Source of the DNA: Phycisphaera mikurensis NBRC 102666
GTDB lineage: Bacteria > Planctomycetota > Phycisphaerae > Phycisphaerales > SM1A02
Assembly: GCA_945870475.1 (NCBI GenBank)
Contig: CAMBSR010000046.1
Coordinates: 1 to 11,883, forward strand
DNA: 11,883 nucleotides
Reading direction: 5' to 3'
The position numbers were made by a program, and so were the translations under genes. The notes beneath the pieces were generated by a model. The model saw only the letters and a program-made list of their open reading frames with translations, had not been told where the DNA came from and made no database searches. Shown here piece after piece: positions 1 through 6,345 of the stretch (positions within the stretch are counted from its first letter, which is position 1; every line of letters begins with the position of its first letter).

Positions 1-194
1 ATGGGTGAATCGGAAGTACCTACCGCCAACCGCGGAATATGCGTCACCACAAACGCGCAGGCGAGCGCGGCCAGGAACACGAACCGCATGTTGCGCGCGG
101 CGATCGCCACGGGCGATGCAGCGGGGAGCGCGGCGGGCGATGTTGGAAACGCAGGCGACTCCTGCCGGTGAAGAGCGTCGGCAAGTGTGGCCAT
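1..194 (-). CDS. Partial small membrane protein, VanZ-like possibility
   Basis: N-terminal fragment of 64 codons, open to the window edge. It starts at ATG 194, 8 bp after the parA stop, so it is probably the next gene of the same operon. The translation has an Ala/Pro-rich stretch (residues 1-35) and then a hydrophobic segment, MRFVFLAALACAFVVTHIPR (residues 36-55), which looks like a first membrane helix. An internal ATG at 87-89 sits exactly at the start of that helix and could be the true start. The helix followed by a T-H-x-P-like turn resembles the first helix of VanZ-like membrane proteins. This rests on one short stretch and is a weak inference. I see no clear Shine-Dalgarno site before either start. 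Confidence 0.5.
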   Translation of the reverse strand, partial: MATLADALHRQESPAFPTSPAALPAASPVAIAARNMRFVFLAALACAFVVTHIPRLAVGTSDSP

Positions 195-202
195 GCGCGC
201 GC

Positions 203-1531
203 TCAGAGGCTGAGCCCGCCGGAGCGGAGGGCGCGCGGCGACGCGGACCGTGCGGATCCACGACCGGCGCGGGCGGCGGACTTCTTGGCGGAGTGCTTCG
301 ATTTCGAGGGCTTGGAGGGCTTGGAAGGCTTCGATGACTTGGAGGCCTTGGAGGCCTTGGAGGTCTTGCTGGTCTTCTCAGACTTCGTCGACTTCACTGA
401 CTTTGCAGGCTTTGCACTCGTGGTGCCCTTCGCGCGCTTCGCCTTGGCTGCCTTCGGCGCGGGCTTCGCAGGCTTTGCTGCGGCCTTCACCGGCTTCGCA
501 GCCTTCAGGCCAGCCGGGTGCTTCTTGGCGGTCTTCGCCGAAACGTCGGCCTTCGCAGGCTTCGCTGCACGGCGCGCGCGCTTCCTCGGCGCTGCCTCGC
601 CATCGCGCGTCGCGCGCGGGCGCGATCCCTCGAACTCGCCGTGCGGCAGCTCCCAGCGCTCGAGCAGGCCCTTCACGATGCGGCGATAGTCGTCGGCGCC
701 CGGGCAGCGCGGCGCGTAGTCGAAGATGGTCTGCCCGAACGACGGCGCCTCGGCCAGCTTGATGTTGCGGCGCACCGGCGGATCGAGCACGGTGGCGGCA
801 GACCACGGCACGTCGGTGGCGCGGAACTGGGCCAGCTGCGCCTCGATCTCGCCGATCACGGCCTGCGCGTGGCTCGACGAACCGTCGTGCATGCAGAGCA
901 GGATGCCGGTGACGCGGATGGTGGGATTGAGCCCCTGCGAGACCAGGTGCACGGTCTGCAGCAATTTCTCCAGCCCGCGCAGCGGCAGGTAGTGCGCCTG
1001 CATGGGCACGAACACCTCGTCTGCCACGGTGAGCGCATTCACGCTCAGGACGCCGAGGCTGGGCGGGCAATCAAGGAGCACCACGTCGTAGTTGCCGTAG
1101 ATCGGCTCCAGCTTGGAGCGCAGCACCGACTGCATGCCCTCCTGCTGCGCGAGCTCGCCCTCCACCAGCGCCAGTTCCGTGACGGCGGGGATGAAATCGA
1201 GGCCCGGACGCGCGCTCTGCACGCAGTCCTCCACGCGGCAGGTGGGGTCGAGCAGCAGGTCGCGGATGGTGCGCTGCTCGGAGCCGCTTTCCACTCCGAA
1301 GTGGAGCGAGAGGTTCGACTGCGGGTCGAGGTCGATGAGGAGGACGCGCTGCCCGTAGCGCGCGAGCGCGGCGCCCAGGTTCACGGTGCTGGTGGTCTTA
1401 CCCACCCCGCCCTTCTGGTTGAGGAGCGCCACCACGCGCGGCTTGCGCGCGGGTTCGGCAGCGGGAAGCGGTGCGGCGTCCGCCGTCTCCGCCGTTTCCG
1501 CCTCGTATGGCACGTTGTTCTCCTCGTTCAT
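203..1531 (-). CDS. parA: ParA/Soj-family ATPase with long Lys-rich C-terminal tail
   Basis: 442 aa. Residues 30-300 form a complete ParA/MinD-type P-loop ATPase, the family that positions chromosomes, plasmids or protein cargo over the nucleoid by ATP-dependent dimerisation. Visible motifs are the deviant Walker A KGGVGKTT (40-47, with the signature lysine K40), Walker A' LLIDLDPQ (64-71) and Walker B VVLLDCPP (150-157). Families without a tail are usually 250-290 aa. Here residues 301-442 are a low-complexity run of AKPAK, SKxSK and PSK repeats with almost no acidic residues, resembling histone H1-like tails. No parB lies in the window, so the cargo is unknown; the gene could be a chromosomal Soj or an orphan ParA. 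The start at 1531 is preferred because motif spacing is normal and a TATACT box ends 9 nt upstream. There is no Shine-Dalgarno site. It follows an exported-protein gene by 35 bp. Confidence 0.9.
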   Translation of the reverse strand: MNEENNVPYEAETAETADAAPLPAAEPARKPRVVALLNQKGGVGKTTSTVNLGAALARYGQRVLLIDLDPQSNLSLHFGVESGSEQRTIRDLLLDPTCRVEDCVQSARPGLDFIPAVTELALVEGELAQQEGMQSVLRSKLEPIYGNYDVVLLDCPPSLGVLSVNALTVADEVFVPMQAHYLPLRGLEKLLQTVHLVSQGLNPTIRVTGILLCMHDGSSSHAQAVIGEIEAQLAQFRATDVPWSAATVLDPPVRRNIKLAEAPSFGQTIFDYAPRCPGADDYRRIVKGLLERWELPHGEFEGSRPRATRDGEAAPRKRARRAAKPAKADVSAKTAKKHPAGLKAAKPVKAAAKPAKPAPKAAKAKRAKGTTSAKPAKSVKSTKSEKTSKTSKASKASKSSKPSKPSKPSKSKHSAKKSAARAGRGSARSASPRALRSGGLSL

Positions 1532-1540
1532 GGCGCGCCG

Positions 1541-1546
1541 AGTATA
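1541..1546 (-). promoter_or_regulatory. Candidate -10 box of parA, leaderless-type
   Basis: On the minus strand TATACT (5 of 6 matches to TATAAT) ends 9 nt before the parA ATG, and the GC-only stretch between them has no Shine-Dalgarno site. A start of transcription 6-7 nt after the box would fall within 2-3 nt of the ATG, giving a nearly leaderless mRNA. A weak CTGAGG (1565-1570) lies 18 bp upstream as a possible -35. It would allow parA to be expressed apart from the nadC-birA operon. Confidence 0.45.
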
Positions 1547-1566
1547 GGTGGCGCGGCGCGCAGGCC

Positions 1567-3204
1567 TCAGTGCCCGAAGTCGTCCCAGAGGCCAAGATCC
1601 ACGAGCACCGGTGCCGACGCCTTCAGCCACGCGGGCCGCGCAAGGCCCGCCGTCTGGCGCGCATGCGGCGGACCGGGATTGCGCTCGAGCGAGAGGAGGA
1701 ACGGCCGCGATGACGGTCCGGCCGGGGGAAGCCACGGTTCCGGGAGCTCGATGCGCGCGCGCCAGCGATCGTTCCACGCCATGAAGCCCGCGGCCACGCC
1801 GTCGTCCGGGCCGCTCTTCATCTCGAGTGTTCCATCGGCCGCCACGCGCAGCACGTGCGTGGGGTCCAGCGGATCGCCGATGCGGAGGAACACTTCGTCG
1901 GACTGCGGCTCGGCGGCCTCGGCGGGCCGGAACGCCTCGATGAAGAGCTCCCAGTGGCCACCGCGCCTGCGCAACGATGCGGACGTGCGCCACGCGGATT
2001 CCGGCGGTGCAATCGACGCGGACTGCGCATCGGCCAAGGAGAGCGGCGGCACGAACGAACCGAAGTAGAGCCCGGGCGGGTTCACCGGGTACTCGCGCGC
2101 ACCGATCGCCACGCGCGTGCGCGCGTCGCCGTCGGTGAATTCGATGACCTCGCTGCGCGTGCGCTCGTTGGCGAAGGCGTCCGCGCTCGGCTGGATGGCC
2201 GGGCGATCGATCCACGCGCGCGTGATGCGGCGCGGGACGGCCACCAGCGCGGATGGCTCGGACTTGCCGGCCGTCACCACCCAGTTGGCGCGCAGCACGC
2301 GCTCGCCGCCGGTGGGATTCGCCACCGCCACGCGGACGCGGTCGCCGGCATCCTCTTCCACCCACAGCGTGCAGGTCCAGCGGCCGCGCATCCAGGAAAG
2401 CGCGGCCTGCGCGGCATCCATGTCGCTGCGGTCCATGTCGGCAATGATCGAGAGCAGCGTGCGCAGTTCCGCGGGCCGCGCGATCCACGAGGCCACCGTG
2501 CGCCCGGCGTCGAGGTCCTCCGACGTGCCCGTGAGCAGCTCGCAGAGCTCTGCATGGATGCCCTGGCTGGTGAGCCGCACCCGCTCCAGCGAGCCCGCCC
2601 AGATGCTCTCCAGGTACCGCGCCCAGAGGCGGTCCGCCGCATCGCCGCGCGGGTCGCCGATGCGCGCGCCCTGCCGCTGCGCCACCAGCGACCAGCGCCA
2701 GTACTCCGTCGGCGTGCCGGGGTCCGGACGATCGTCGGAGGGGACCGCGGGCACGCTCAGCACCGGAGCGTCGGCACGCACGCGCTGCGGCGCGGGCAGC
2801 CAGCGGACGGCCACGGCAGTGCCATCGATCTCGATGGATCCTTCCCCGGCAGCGGGAAGGTCGAACACCGCGAACACCTCGCCCACGGTCTCGGGCTCGG
2901 GCATTGGCGGCATCTCGGCCACGAGCATGGCGTCGATGCGCTCCGGCGAGCGCGCCCATGAGCGCCCGCCATCATCGGCCGCGGCGCCGATCCAGATCAC
3001 CGTGGCCAGCGACTGCAGACCGCCGATGCGCACGGGAACGCGCGCGGGCCACGGCGTGCCGGGCGTGCGCTCGATGGGAACGGCGGCAACCCCGCCGGGC
3101 GTGCATGGGACGCTCTCGACGCGCGGACGTACGCCCGCAATGGCCACCGCAGCGCAGGCGAGTGCGAGCAGCGAGACGATCGTTCCGATCTGTGTGCGAC
3201 GCAC
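1567..3204 (-). CDS. Hypothetical exported protein, about 545 aa
   Basis: I do not recognise this protein. The N-terminus (VRRTQIG, then about 18 hydrophobic residues, ending near V-R-P-R) is a typical signal peptide or membrane anchor, so the bulk is probably outside the cytoplasmic membrane. The mature part is rich in Trp, Arg, Ala and Pro, mostly predicted beta-like, with two cysteines in the middle (ELCELL and RWTCTLW). No catalytic motif stands out. The C-terminal third (about 370-510), with short beta-strand-like runs, could be a carbohydrate-binding-type sandwich, but that is only an impression. The start is GTG 3204, with AGG 5 nt upstream, or the adjacent TTG 3207. It begins 6 bp after the stop of the preceding exported-protein gene and ends 35 bp before parA, which indicates co-transcription. 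Typical of lineage-specific planctomycete secreted proteins. Confidence 0.8.
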   Translation of the reverse strand: MRRTQIGTIVSLLALACAAVAIAGVRPRVESVPCTPGGVAAVPIERTPGTPWPARVPVRIGGLQSLATVIWIGAAADDGGRSWARSPERIDAMLVAEMPPMPEPETVGEVFAVFDLPAAGEGSIEIDGTAVAVRWLPAPQRVRADAPVLSVPAVPSDDRPDPGTPTEYWRWSLVAQRQGARIGDPRGDAADRLWARYLESIWAGSLERVRLTSQGIHAELCELLTGTSEDLDAGRTVASWIARPAELRTLLSIIADMDRSDMDAAQAALSWMRGRWTCTLWVEEDAGDRVRVAVANPTGGERVLRANWVVTAGKSEPSALVAVPRRITRAWIDRPAIQPSADAFANERTRSEVIEFTDGDARTRVAIGAREYPVNPPGLYFGSFVPPLSLADAQSASIAPPESAWRTSASLRRRGGHWELFIEAFRPAEAAEPQSDEVFLRIGDPLDPTHVLRVAADGTLEMKSGPDDGVAAGFMAWNDRWRARIELPEPWLPPAGPSSRPFLLSLERNPGPPHARQTAGLARPAWLKASAPVLVDLGLWDDFGH

Positions 3205-3210
3205 CAAGAC

Positions 3211-4014
3211 CTACTGCGCCTTCTTGGCGCGGCGCATGAGTTCGTCGATGCGCTCGTTGAAGCCGGGGCGCGACTCGCGCGGGGTGGCAGGCTGCGCATC
3301 GGGAGCGCTCGAAGCATCCGCCGGGTTCGCGCCCGCGTCCGGTGCCACTCCCTGCGGCGGACGCGTGGGATGCGAGGTGTGCGCATCGTTGGCGCGCGGA
3401 TCGGTGGTGCGCAGGCTCGCGGTGGCGCGCGACTCGCGCGGGTCACGCTGCTCGCCCGTGCTGGCATCCACGTGCGTGTCCACGCGCGCGTCCAGTCCGG
3501 CACGACCGTCGACCGGCGTGCAGTCGAGGCGCGCGACGCCAGGCATGCTCTCGAGGCGCTTGCCGGACATCTGCATCGCACCCGGATCGCGCGTGGTGAA
3601 GCTGATGTCGCGGACGCCGGTGCTGCGGATGACGCTGAAGTCCGGGCGACCGATGTAGAAGATGGTGGCCGCGGGAACGATGGCCTTGATGGCGCCCTTG
3701 CGCTGCGTATCAGCCGCGTAGGCGGACTGGCTATAGACCGCGTAGAGCGCGCCGTTGGTGCGCATCAGGAGGTCGTCGCGGCCGGGCACCTTGTAGACGC
3801 GCTCGAAGCCGTGCGGCGAGAGGTCCACCTGCATCACGCGCAGCGAATGGCCAAGCGAGTTGCGGTCGGCCACACGCTGGTCAACCAGCTCGGGGACGGC
3901 GTTCGGCGAGGGTTCACGGCGGTCCTGCGCGTGCGCCGCGGGCGCGAGGCTGGCCGCGGCGAGCACGGCGATGACAACCACAGCAGTGGTCCCGACGGGC
4001 ATCGCGCAGGCCAT
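3211..4014 (-). CDS. Hypothetical secreted protein, 267 aa
   Basis: Not recognised. From ATG 4014 the protein opens with a clear Sec signal peptide: hydrophobic core AVVVIAVLAAASLA (11-24) and a cleavage site AHA|QD after residue 29. An upstream ATG at 4071 in the same frame would put 19 polar residues before the signal and overlap birA by 41 bp, so 4014 is preferred. Residues 31-160 look folded, with alternating hydrophobic strands around YKVPGRDDLLM and ATIFYIGRP. Residues 165-250 are Asp/Ala/Pro/Thr-rich and probably disordered. The last 16 residues (FNERIDELMRRAKKAQ) form a basic amphipathic helix. The gene lies 16 bp after birA and 6 bp before the next exported-protein gene, so the two unknown proteins are probably made and exported together. 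A GGAG 12 nt before the ATG is a weak ribosome site. Confidence 0.78.
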   Translation of the reverse strand: MACAMPVGTTAVVVIAVLAAASLAPAAHAQDRREPSPNAVPELVDQRVADRNSLGHSLRVMQVDLSPHGFERVYKVPGRDDLLMRTNGALYAVYSQSAYAADTQRKGAIKAIVPAATIFYIGRPDFSVIRSTGVRDISFTTRDPGAMQMSGKRLESMPGVARLDCTPVDGRAGLDARVDTHVDASTGEQRDPRESRATASLRTTDPRANDAHTSHPTRPPQGVAPDAGANPADASSAPDAQPATPRESRPGFNERIDELMRRAKKAQ

Positions 4015-4030
4015 GCCCGCGCGCGCTCCG

Positions 4031-4849
4031 TCAGTGATCCTGGTCCGTGGGGGGAACATTCCCACCACCATATCGGCTCCCGGACGGCGGGGGAACGACC
4101 GAAGTGGTGGCGGCAGGCAGAAATCGCGGCCCGGAGGCGGTTTCGAGCGCCAGGCCGCGGAGCGGATCCACGGAGAGCACCGTGCCCTGCACCACGCCTT
4201 CAGGGGTGCGGAAGGCGCACGCGCGGCCCGAGAGGCGGTCGAGTTCCGAATATGTCCGATAGATGGCGTCTGCAGGCGCAGTGAACGCGTGGTCCACCGC
4301 GCGGATCAGTGCGAGGAGGACGTGGAGTCGATCGACCGTCGCCCCGAGCCGGGCCATGCTGGTGGCGTGGGCGTCGAGCTCCGGAGGGAATTCGCGTTGG
4401 CCGACGTTGATGCCGATCCCGACGAGCGCCACGCCCGCGGTGCGCTCCACCAGGACTCCCGCGATCTTGTGGCCGTCGACCACGACGTCATTCGGCCACT
4501 TGATGCCGGCGGCGTTGCCGGGAACGAACGCACGCACGGCTTCGGCGGCCGCCACGGCGGAACGCATGGCGAGCGATTCCGGCGAGTCATCGGGGAGCGC
4601 GAACGTCACGGCCACGCCGGCATCGCGCGTGTCCTCCCACGCGCGGCCGAGTCGTCCGCGGCCCGCGGTCTGGCGGAGCGCGGTGACGAGCGTGCCGGGC
4701 GCCACGCCGGCGGCGCGTGCGTGGTCCTGGGTGCTGGCGGTTTCGCGCAGGACCACGGCATCGCGGAGCGTGTTGCAGCCGGCAAGCGCGGATTCGATGG
4801 CGTCGGGCCACGCTTCGGGCGGTGCGGGTTCGGCGTGCGCGTGGTTCAT
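4031..4849 (-). CDS. birA: Biotin-[acetyl-CoA-carboxylase] ligase
   Basis: 272 aa. It joins biotin to ATP to make biotinyl-5'-AMP and transfers the biotin to a lysine of the carboxylase carrier protein in the cytoplasm. The sequence shows the biotin/ATP loop GRGRLG (63-68), KWPNDV (117-122), the active-site lysine in KIAGVLVE (128-135) and GIGINVG (144-150). A C-terminal SH3-like beta domain spans about residues 208-250. There is no N-terminal winged-helix domain, so this is a monofunctional class I ligase that cannot repress biotin genes as E. coli BirA does. A proline/glycine-rich extension (252-272) follows the usual end of the fold. The start ATG 4849 overlaps the nadC stop by 4 bp (ATGA), a sign of translational coupling. 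All key residues are present. Confidence 0.95.
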   Translation of the reverse strand: MNHAHAEPAPPEAWPDAIESALAGCNTLRDAVVLRETASTQDHARAAGVAPGTLVTALRQTAGRGRLGRAWEDTRDAGVAVTFALPDDSPESLAMRSAVAAAEAVRAFVPGNAAGIKWPNDVVVDGHKIAGVLVERTAGVALVGIGINVGQREFPPELDAHATSMARLGATVDRLHVLLALIRAVDHAFTAPADAIYRTYSELDRLSGRACAFRTPEGVVQGTVLSVDPLRGLALETASGPRFLPAATTSVVPPPSGSRYGGGNVPPTDQDH

Positions 4850-5811
4850 GCGGCGGGCGCGGGAGCGACGTCGATGTCGAGCCCCACGTCGAGGCACGGC
4901 GCGGAATGCGTGAGTGCGCCCACGGAGATGCGGTCGACGCCGGTGGCGGCGATGGCTGCCACGTCGTCGAGGTGTACGCCGCCCGAGGCCTCGAGCAGCA
5001 CGGCGGGCGCGGCGGAATCGCGCATGCGCACCGCGTCGGCAAGCTGCGCGGGGCGCATGTTGTCGAGGAGCACCATGTCGACGGTTCCGGCGGGAAGCGA
5101 CAGGATGGCGCGCAGCTGGTCGAGCGTGTCGCACTCCACCTCCACGAAGCGCAGCGGCGATCGCATGCGTGCGTCGCTTGCGGCGCCAGCCACGCGCTCG
5201 GCCATCTCCTTGGGCGCGAGGCCGGCCACGTGGTTGTCCTTCACGAGCATGGCATCGAAGAGGCCGATGCGATGGTTGGTGCCACCGCCGCAGCGCACGG
5301 CCCACTTCTCGAGCATGCGCATGCCGGGCATGGTCTTGCGGGTGTCGCAGATGGCGGCGCGCGTGCCGGCGGTGCGTTCCACGTAGCGCGCGGTGAGCGT
5401 GGCGATGCCGGAAAGATGACCGACGTAGTTGAGGAGCGTGCGCTCGGCCGCCAGGATGCCGCGGAGCGGGCCCTGCACGGAGAGGAACGTGGCGCCGGCC
5501 TCCAGGCGCTCGCCGTCCTCGGCATGGCGGGAGAGGCGCGCGTCGACCGCGGCCTGGCGGATCACTTCCTCGGCCACCGCGCCGCCGCAGGCGACGCCGC
5601 CCGAGCGCAGGCGAACCACGGCGGTGGCGTGCGTGTCGGCGGGGATCATGGCCTGGCCCGTCACGTCGCCGGCCGAGCCGAGGTCCTCGGCGAGCGCGCG
5701 GGCGACGTGCGCGGCGAGTTCGCCGGCGGGCATCAGCGCGGTCAGGAGGCCGGCGGGCGAGAGCGCGGCCAGGTCGGGCAGCGCGGCGGGGGCTGGTCGG
5801 GGCGAAGCCAT
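4846..5811 (-). CDS. nadC: Nicotinate-nucleotide pyrophosphorylase (quinolinate phosphoribosyltransferase)
   Basis: 321 aa. NadC makes nicotinate mononucleotide from quinolinate and PRPP with loss of CO2, the step that commits to de novo NAD synthesis. Family motifs appear in order: ALAEDLGSAGDVT (39-51), AERTLLNYVGHLSGIAT (122-138), DTRKTMPGMR (156-165), RCGGGTNHR (173-181), KDNH (191-194), VEVE (223-226), LLDN (248-251), LEASGGV (273-279) and DRISVGALTHS (293-303). These include the arginines, histidines and lysines that bind quinolinate and PRPP. The open frame extends to 5853, but the conserved part and the overlap with HIT favour ATG 5811. No Shine-Dalgarno site precedes it. It is the first gene of the leftward block. 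The window contains no nadA or nadB. Confidence 0.96.
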   Translation of the reverse strand: MASPRPAPAALPDLAALSPAGLLTALMPAGELAAHVARALAEDLGSAGDVTGQAMIPADTHATAVVRLRSGGVACGGAVAEEVIRQAAVDARLSRHAEDGERLEAGATFLSVQGPLRGILAAERTLLNYVGHLSGIATLTARYVERTAGTRAAICDTRKTMPGMRMLEKWAVRCGGGTNHRIGLFDAMLVKDNHVAGLAPKEMAERVAGAASDARMRSPLRFVEVECDTLDQLRAILSLPAGTVDMVLLDNMRPAQLADAVRMRDSAAPAVLLEASGGVHLDDVAAIAATGVDRISVGALTHSAPCLDVGLDIDVAPAPAA

Positions 5812-5818
5812 CGCACCG

Positions 5819-5828
5819 ATGGTATAGA
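5819..5828. promoter_or_regulatory. Shared divergent -10 region, nadC / HIT
   Basis: Only 26 bp separate the nadC and HIT start codons. They contain one TATA core: TATAGA (5823-5828) on the plus strand, and TATACC or TACCAT (5819-5826) on the minus strand. The minus-strand boxes end 9 or 7 nt before the nadC ATG, which suggests a nearly leaderless nadC mRNA. TTGGTC (minus strand, 5840-5845) is a possible nadC -35, with a short spacer. On the plus strand the box would place transcription at or beyond the HIT ribosome site, so HIT may instead use a promoter farther upstream, inside nadC. Confidence 0.4.
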
Positions 5829-5833
5829 AAGGA
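5828..5833 (+). promoter_or_regulatory. Ribosome binding site of the HIT gene
   Basis: AAAGGA ends 4 nt before the HIT ATG at 5838. It is the clearest Shine-Dalgarno sequence in the window, and it fixes the HIT start. Confidence 0.7.
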
Positions 5834-5837
5834 CGCC

Positions 5838-6260
5838 ATGACCAACGCGCCAAGCATCTTCACCCGAATCATCAACGGCGAAAGTCCCTGCCACAAGGTG
5901 TACGAGGACGCGCACACCATCGCGTTCCTGGACATCGGGCCGGTCTCGCGCGGGCACGTGCTGGTGGTGCCCAAGGAGGAACGCGTGCGCCTGCACGAAC
6001 TCTCCGAGGCGAGCGCCGCCGCGCTGGGCAGCGCGCTGCAGAAGGTGGCCGCGGCCGTGGTGAAGGCCACCGGCTGCGCGGACTACAACGTGCTCCAGAA
6101 CAACGGCGCCCCGGCGCATCAGGCGGTGATGCACGTGCACTTCCACATCATTCCGAAGCACGCGGACGGGAGCGGGCTGGGGATCCGGTGGGACGCAGGC
6201 AAGGCGCCGACCGACGCAGCGGCGCTGGTGGAGGCGATCCGTAAATCGGTGCCGTGTTAA
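5838..6260 (+). CDS. HIT-family protein (Hint/PKCI-type nucleotide phosphoramidase)
   Basis: 140 aa, the normal length of the Hint branch. These small cytoplasmic dimers hydrolyse nucleoside phosphoramidates and adenylylated compounds (AMP-lysine, AMP-NH2). The signature HVHFHIIPK occupies 99-107: the triad H99-x-H101-x-H103, with the middle histidine expected to be the nucleophile. The N-terminal strands IINGESP (11-17), the substrate loop with RGHVLVVPKEE (38-48) and YNVLQNNG (83-90) complete the fold. It reads away from nadC. The last residues (KSVPC) and the TAA stop are encoded inside the left arm of the inverted repeat at 6239-6345, so the C-terminus was probably altered by that element. 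Whether this HIT protein clears adenylates from the neighbouring ligase (BirA makes biotinyl-AMP) is speculation. Confidence 0.95.
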   Translation: MTNAPSIFTRIINGESPCHKVYEDAHTIAFLDIGPVSRGHVLVVPKEERVRLHELSEASAAALGSALQKVAAAVVKATGCADYNVLQNNGAPAHQAVMHVHFHIIPKHADGSGLGIRWDAGKAPTDAAALVEAIRKSVPC

Positions 6261-6345
6261 AGCGGCACCAATTTCCCGCGATATTCGCGCCACCGGTGTA
6301 TCGGTCATGAAATAGGTGCCGCTTTAACACGGCACCGATTTACGG
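6239..6345. repeat. Nested inverted repeat, REP/BIME- or MITE-like, between convergent genes
   Basis: Arms 6239-6275 and 6309-6345 are inverted copies matching at 36 of 37 positions (31 perfect, one mismatch, 5 perfect), with a 33-nt spacer. Each arm holds its own hairpin. The left has GGTGCCG (6248-6254), loop TGTTAAAG, CGGCACC (6263-6269). The right has GGTGCCG (6315-6321), loop CTTTAACA, CGGCACC (6330-6336). Outer AAAT/ATTT pairs flank both. The spacer holds two further small palindromes (6277-6289 and CACCGGTG at 6291-6298). Two inverted palindromic units with a short spacer are the architecture of REP pairs (BIME/REPIN) moved by RAYT transposases; a small MITE is the alternative. No target duplication is evident. 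It may also serve as a two-way transcription terminator, although no T-run follows either hairpin. Confidence 0.85.

Noticed and set aside
280..590. Tandem TTGGAGG-like DNA repeats as a separate repeat element
   Set aside because: They are the codon-level reflection of the Lys/Ala/Ser tail of ParA, in frame throughout, so they are reported with that gene.
1532..2959. Upstream extension of the parA frame to 2959
   Set aside because: The extra residues are Arg/Ala/Gly-rich shadow sequence under the 545-aa gene; ParA homology begins after the ATG at 1531.
5812..5853. Upstream start of nadC at 5853
   Set aside because: It would overlap the HIT start and ribosome site and adds 14 residues unlike the family N-terminus; ATG 5811 is preferred.
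6239..6345. Inverted repeat as an integron attC site or CRISPR unit
   Set aside because: No GTTRRRY-type core sites and no integrase nearby, and only two inverted copies without regular direct spacing, so neither model fits.
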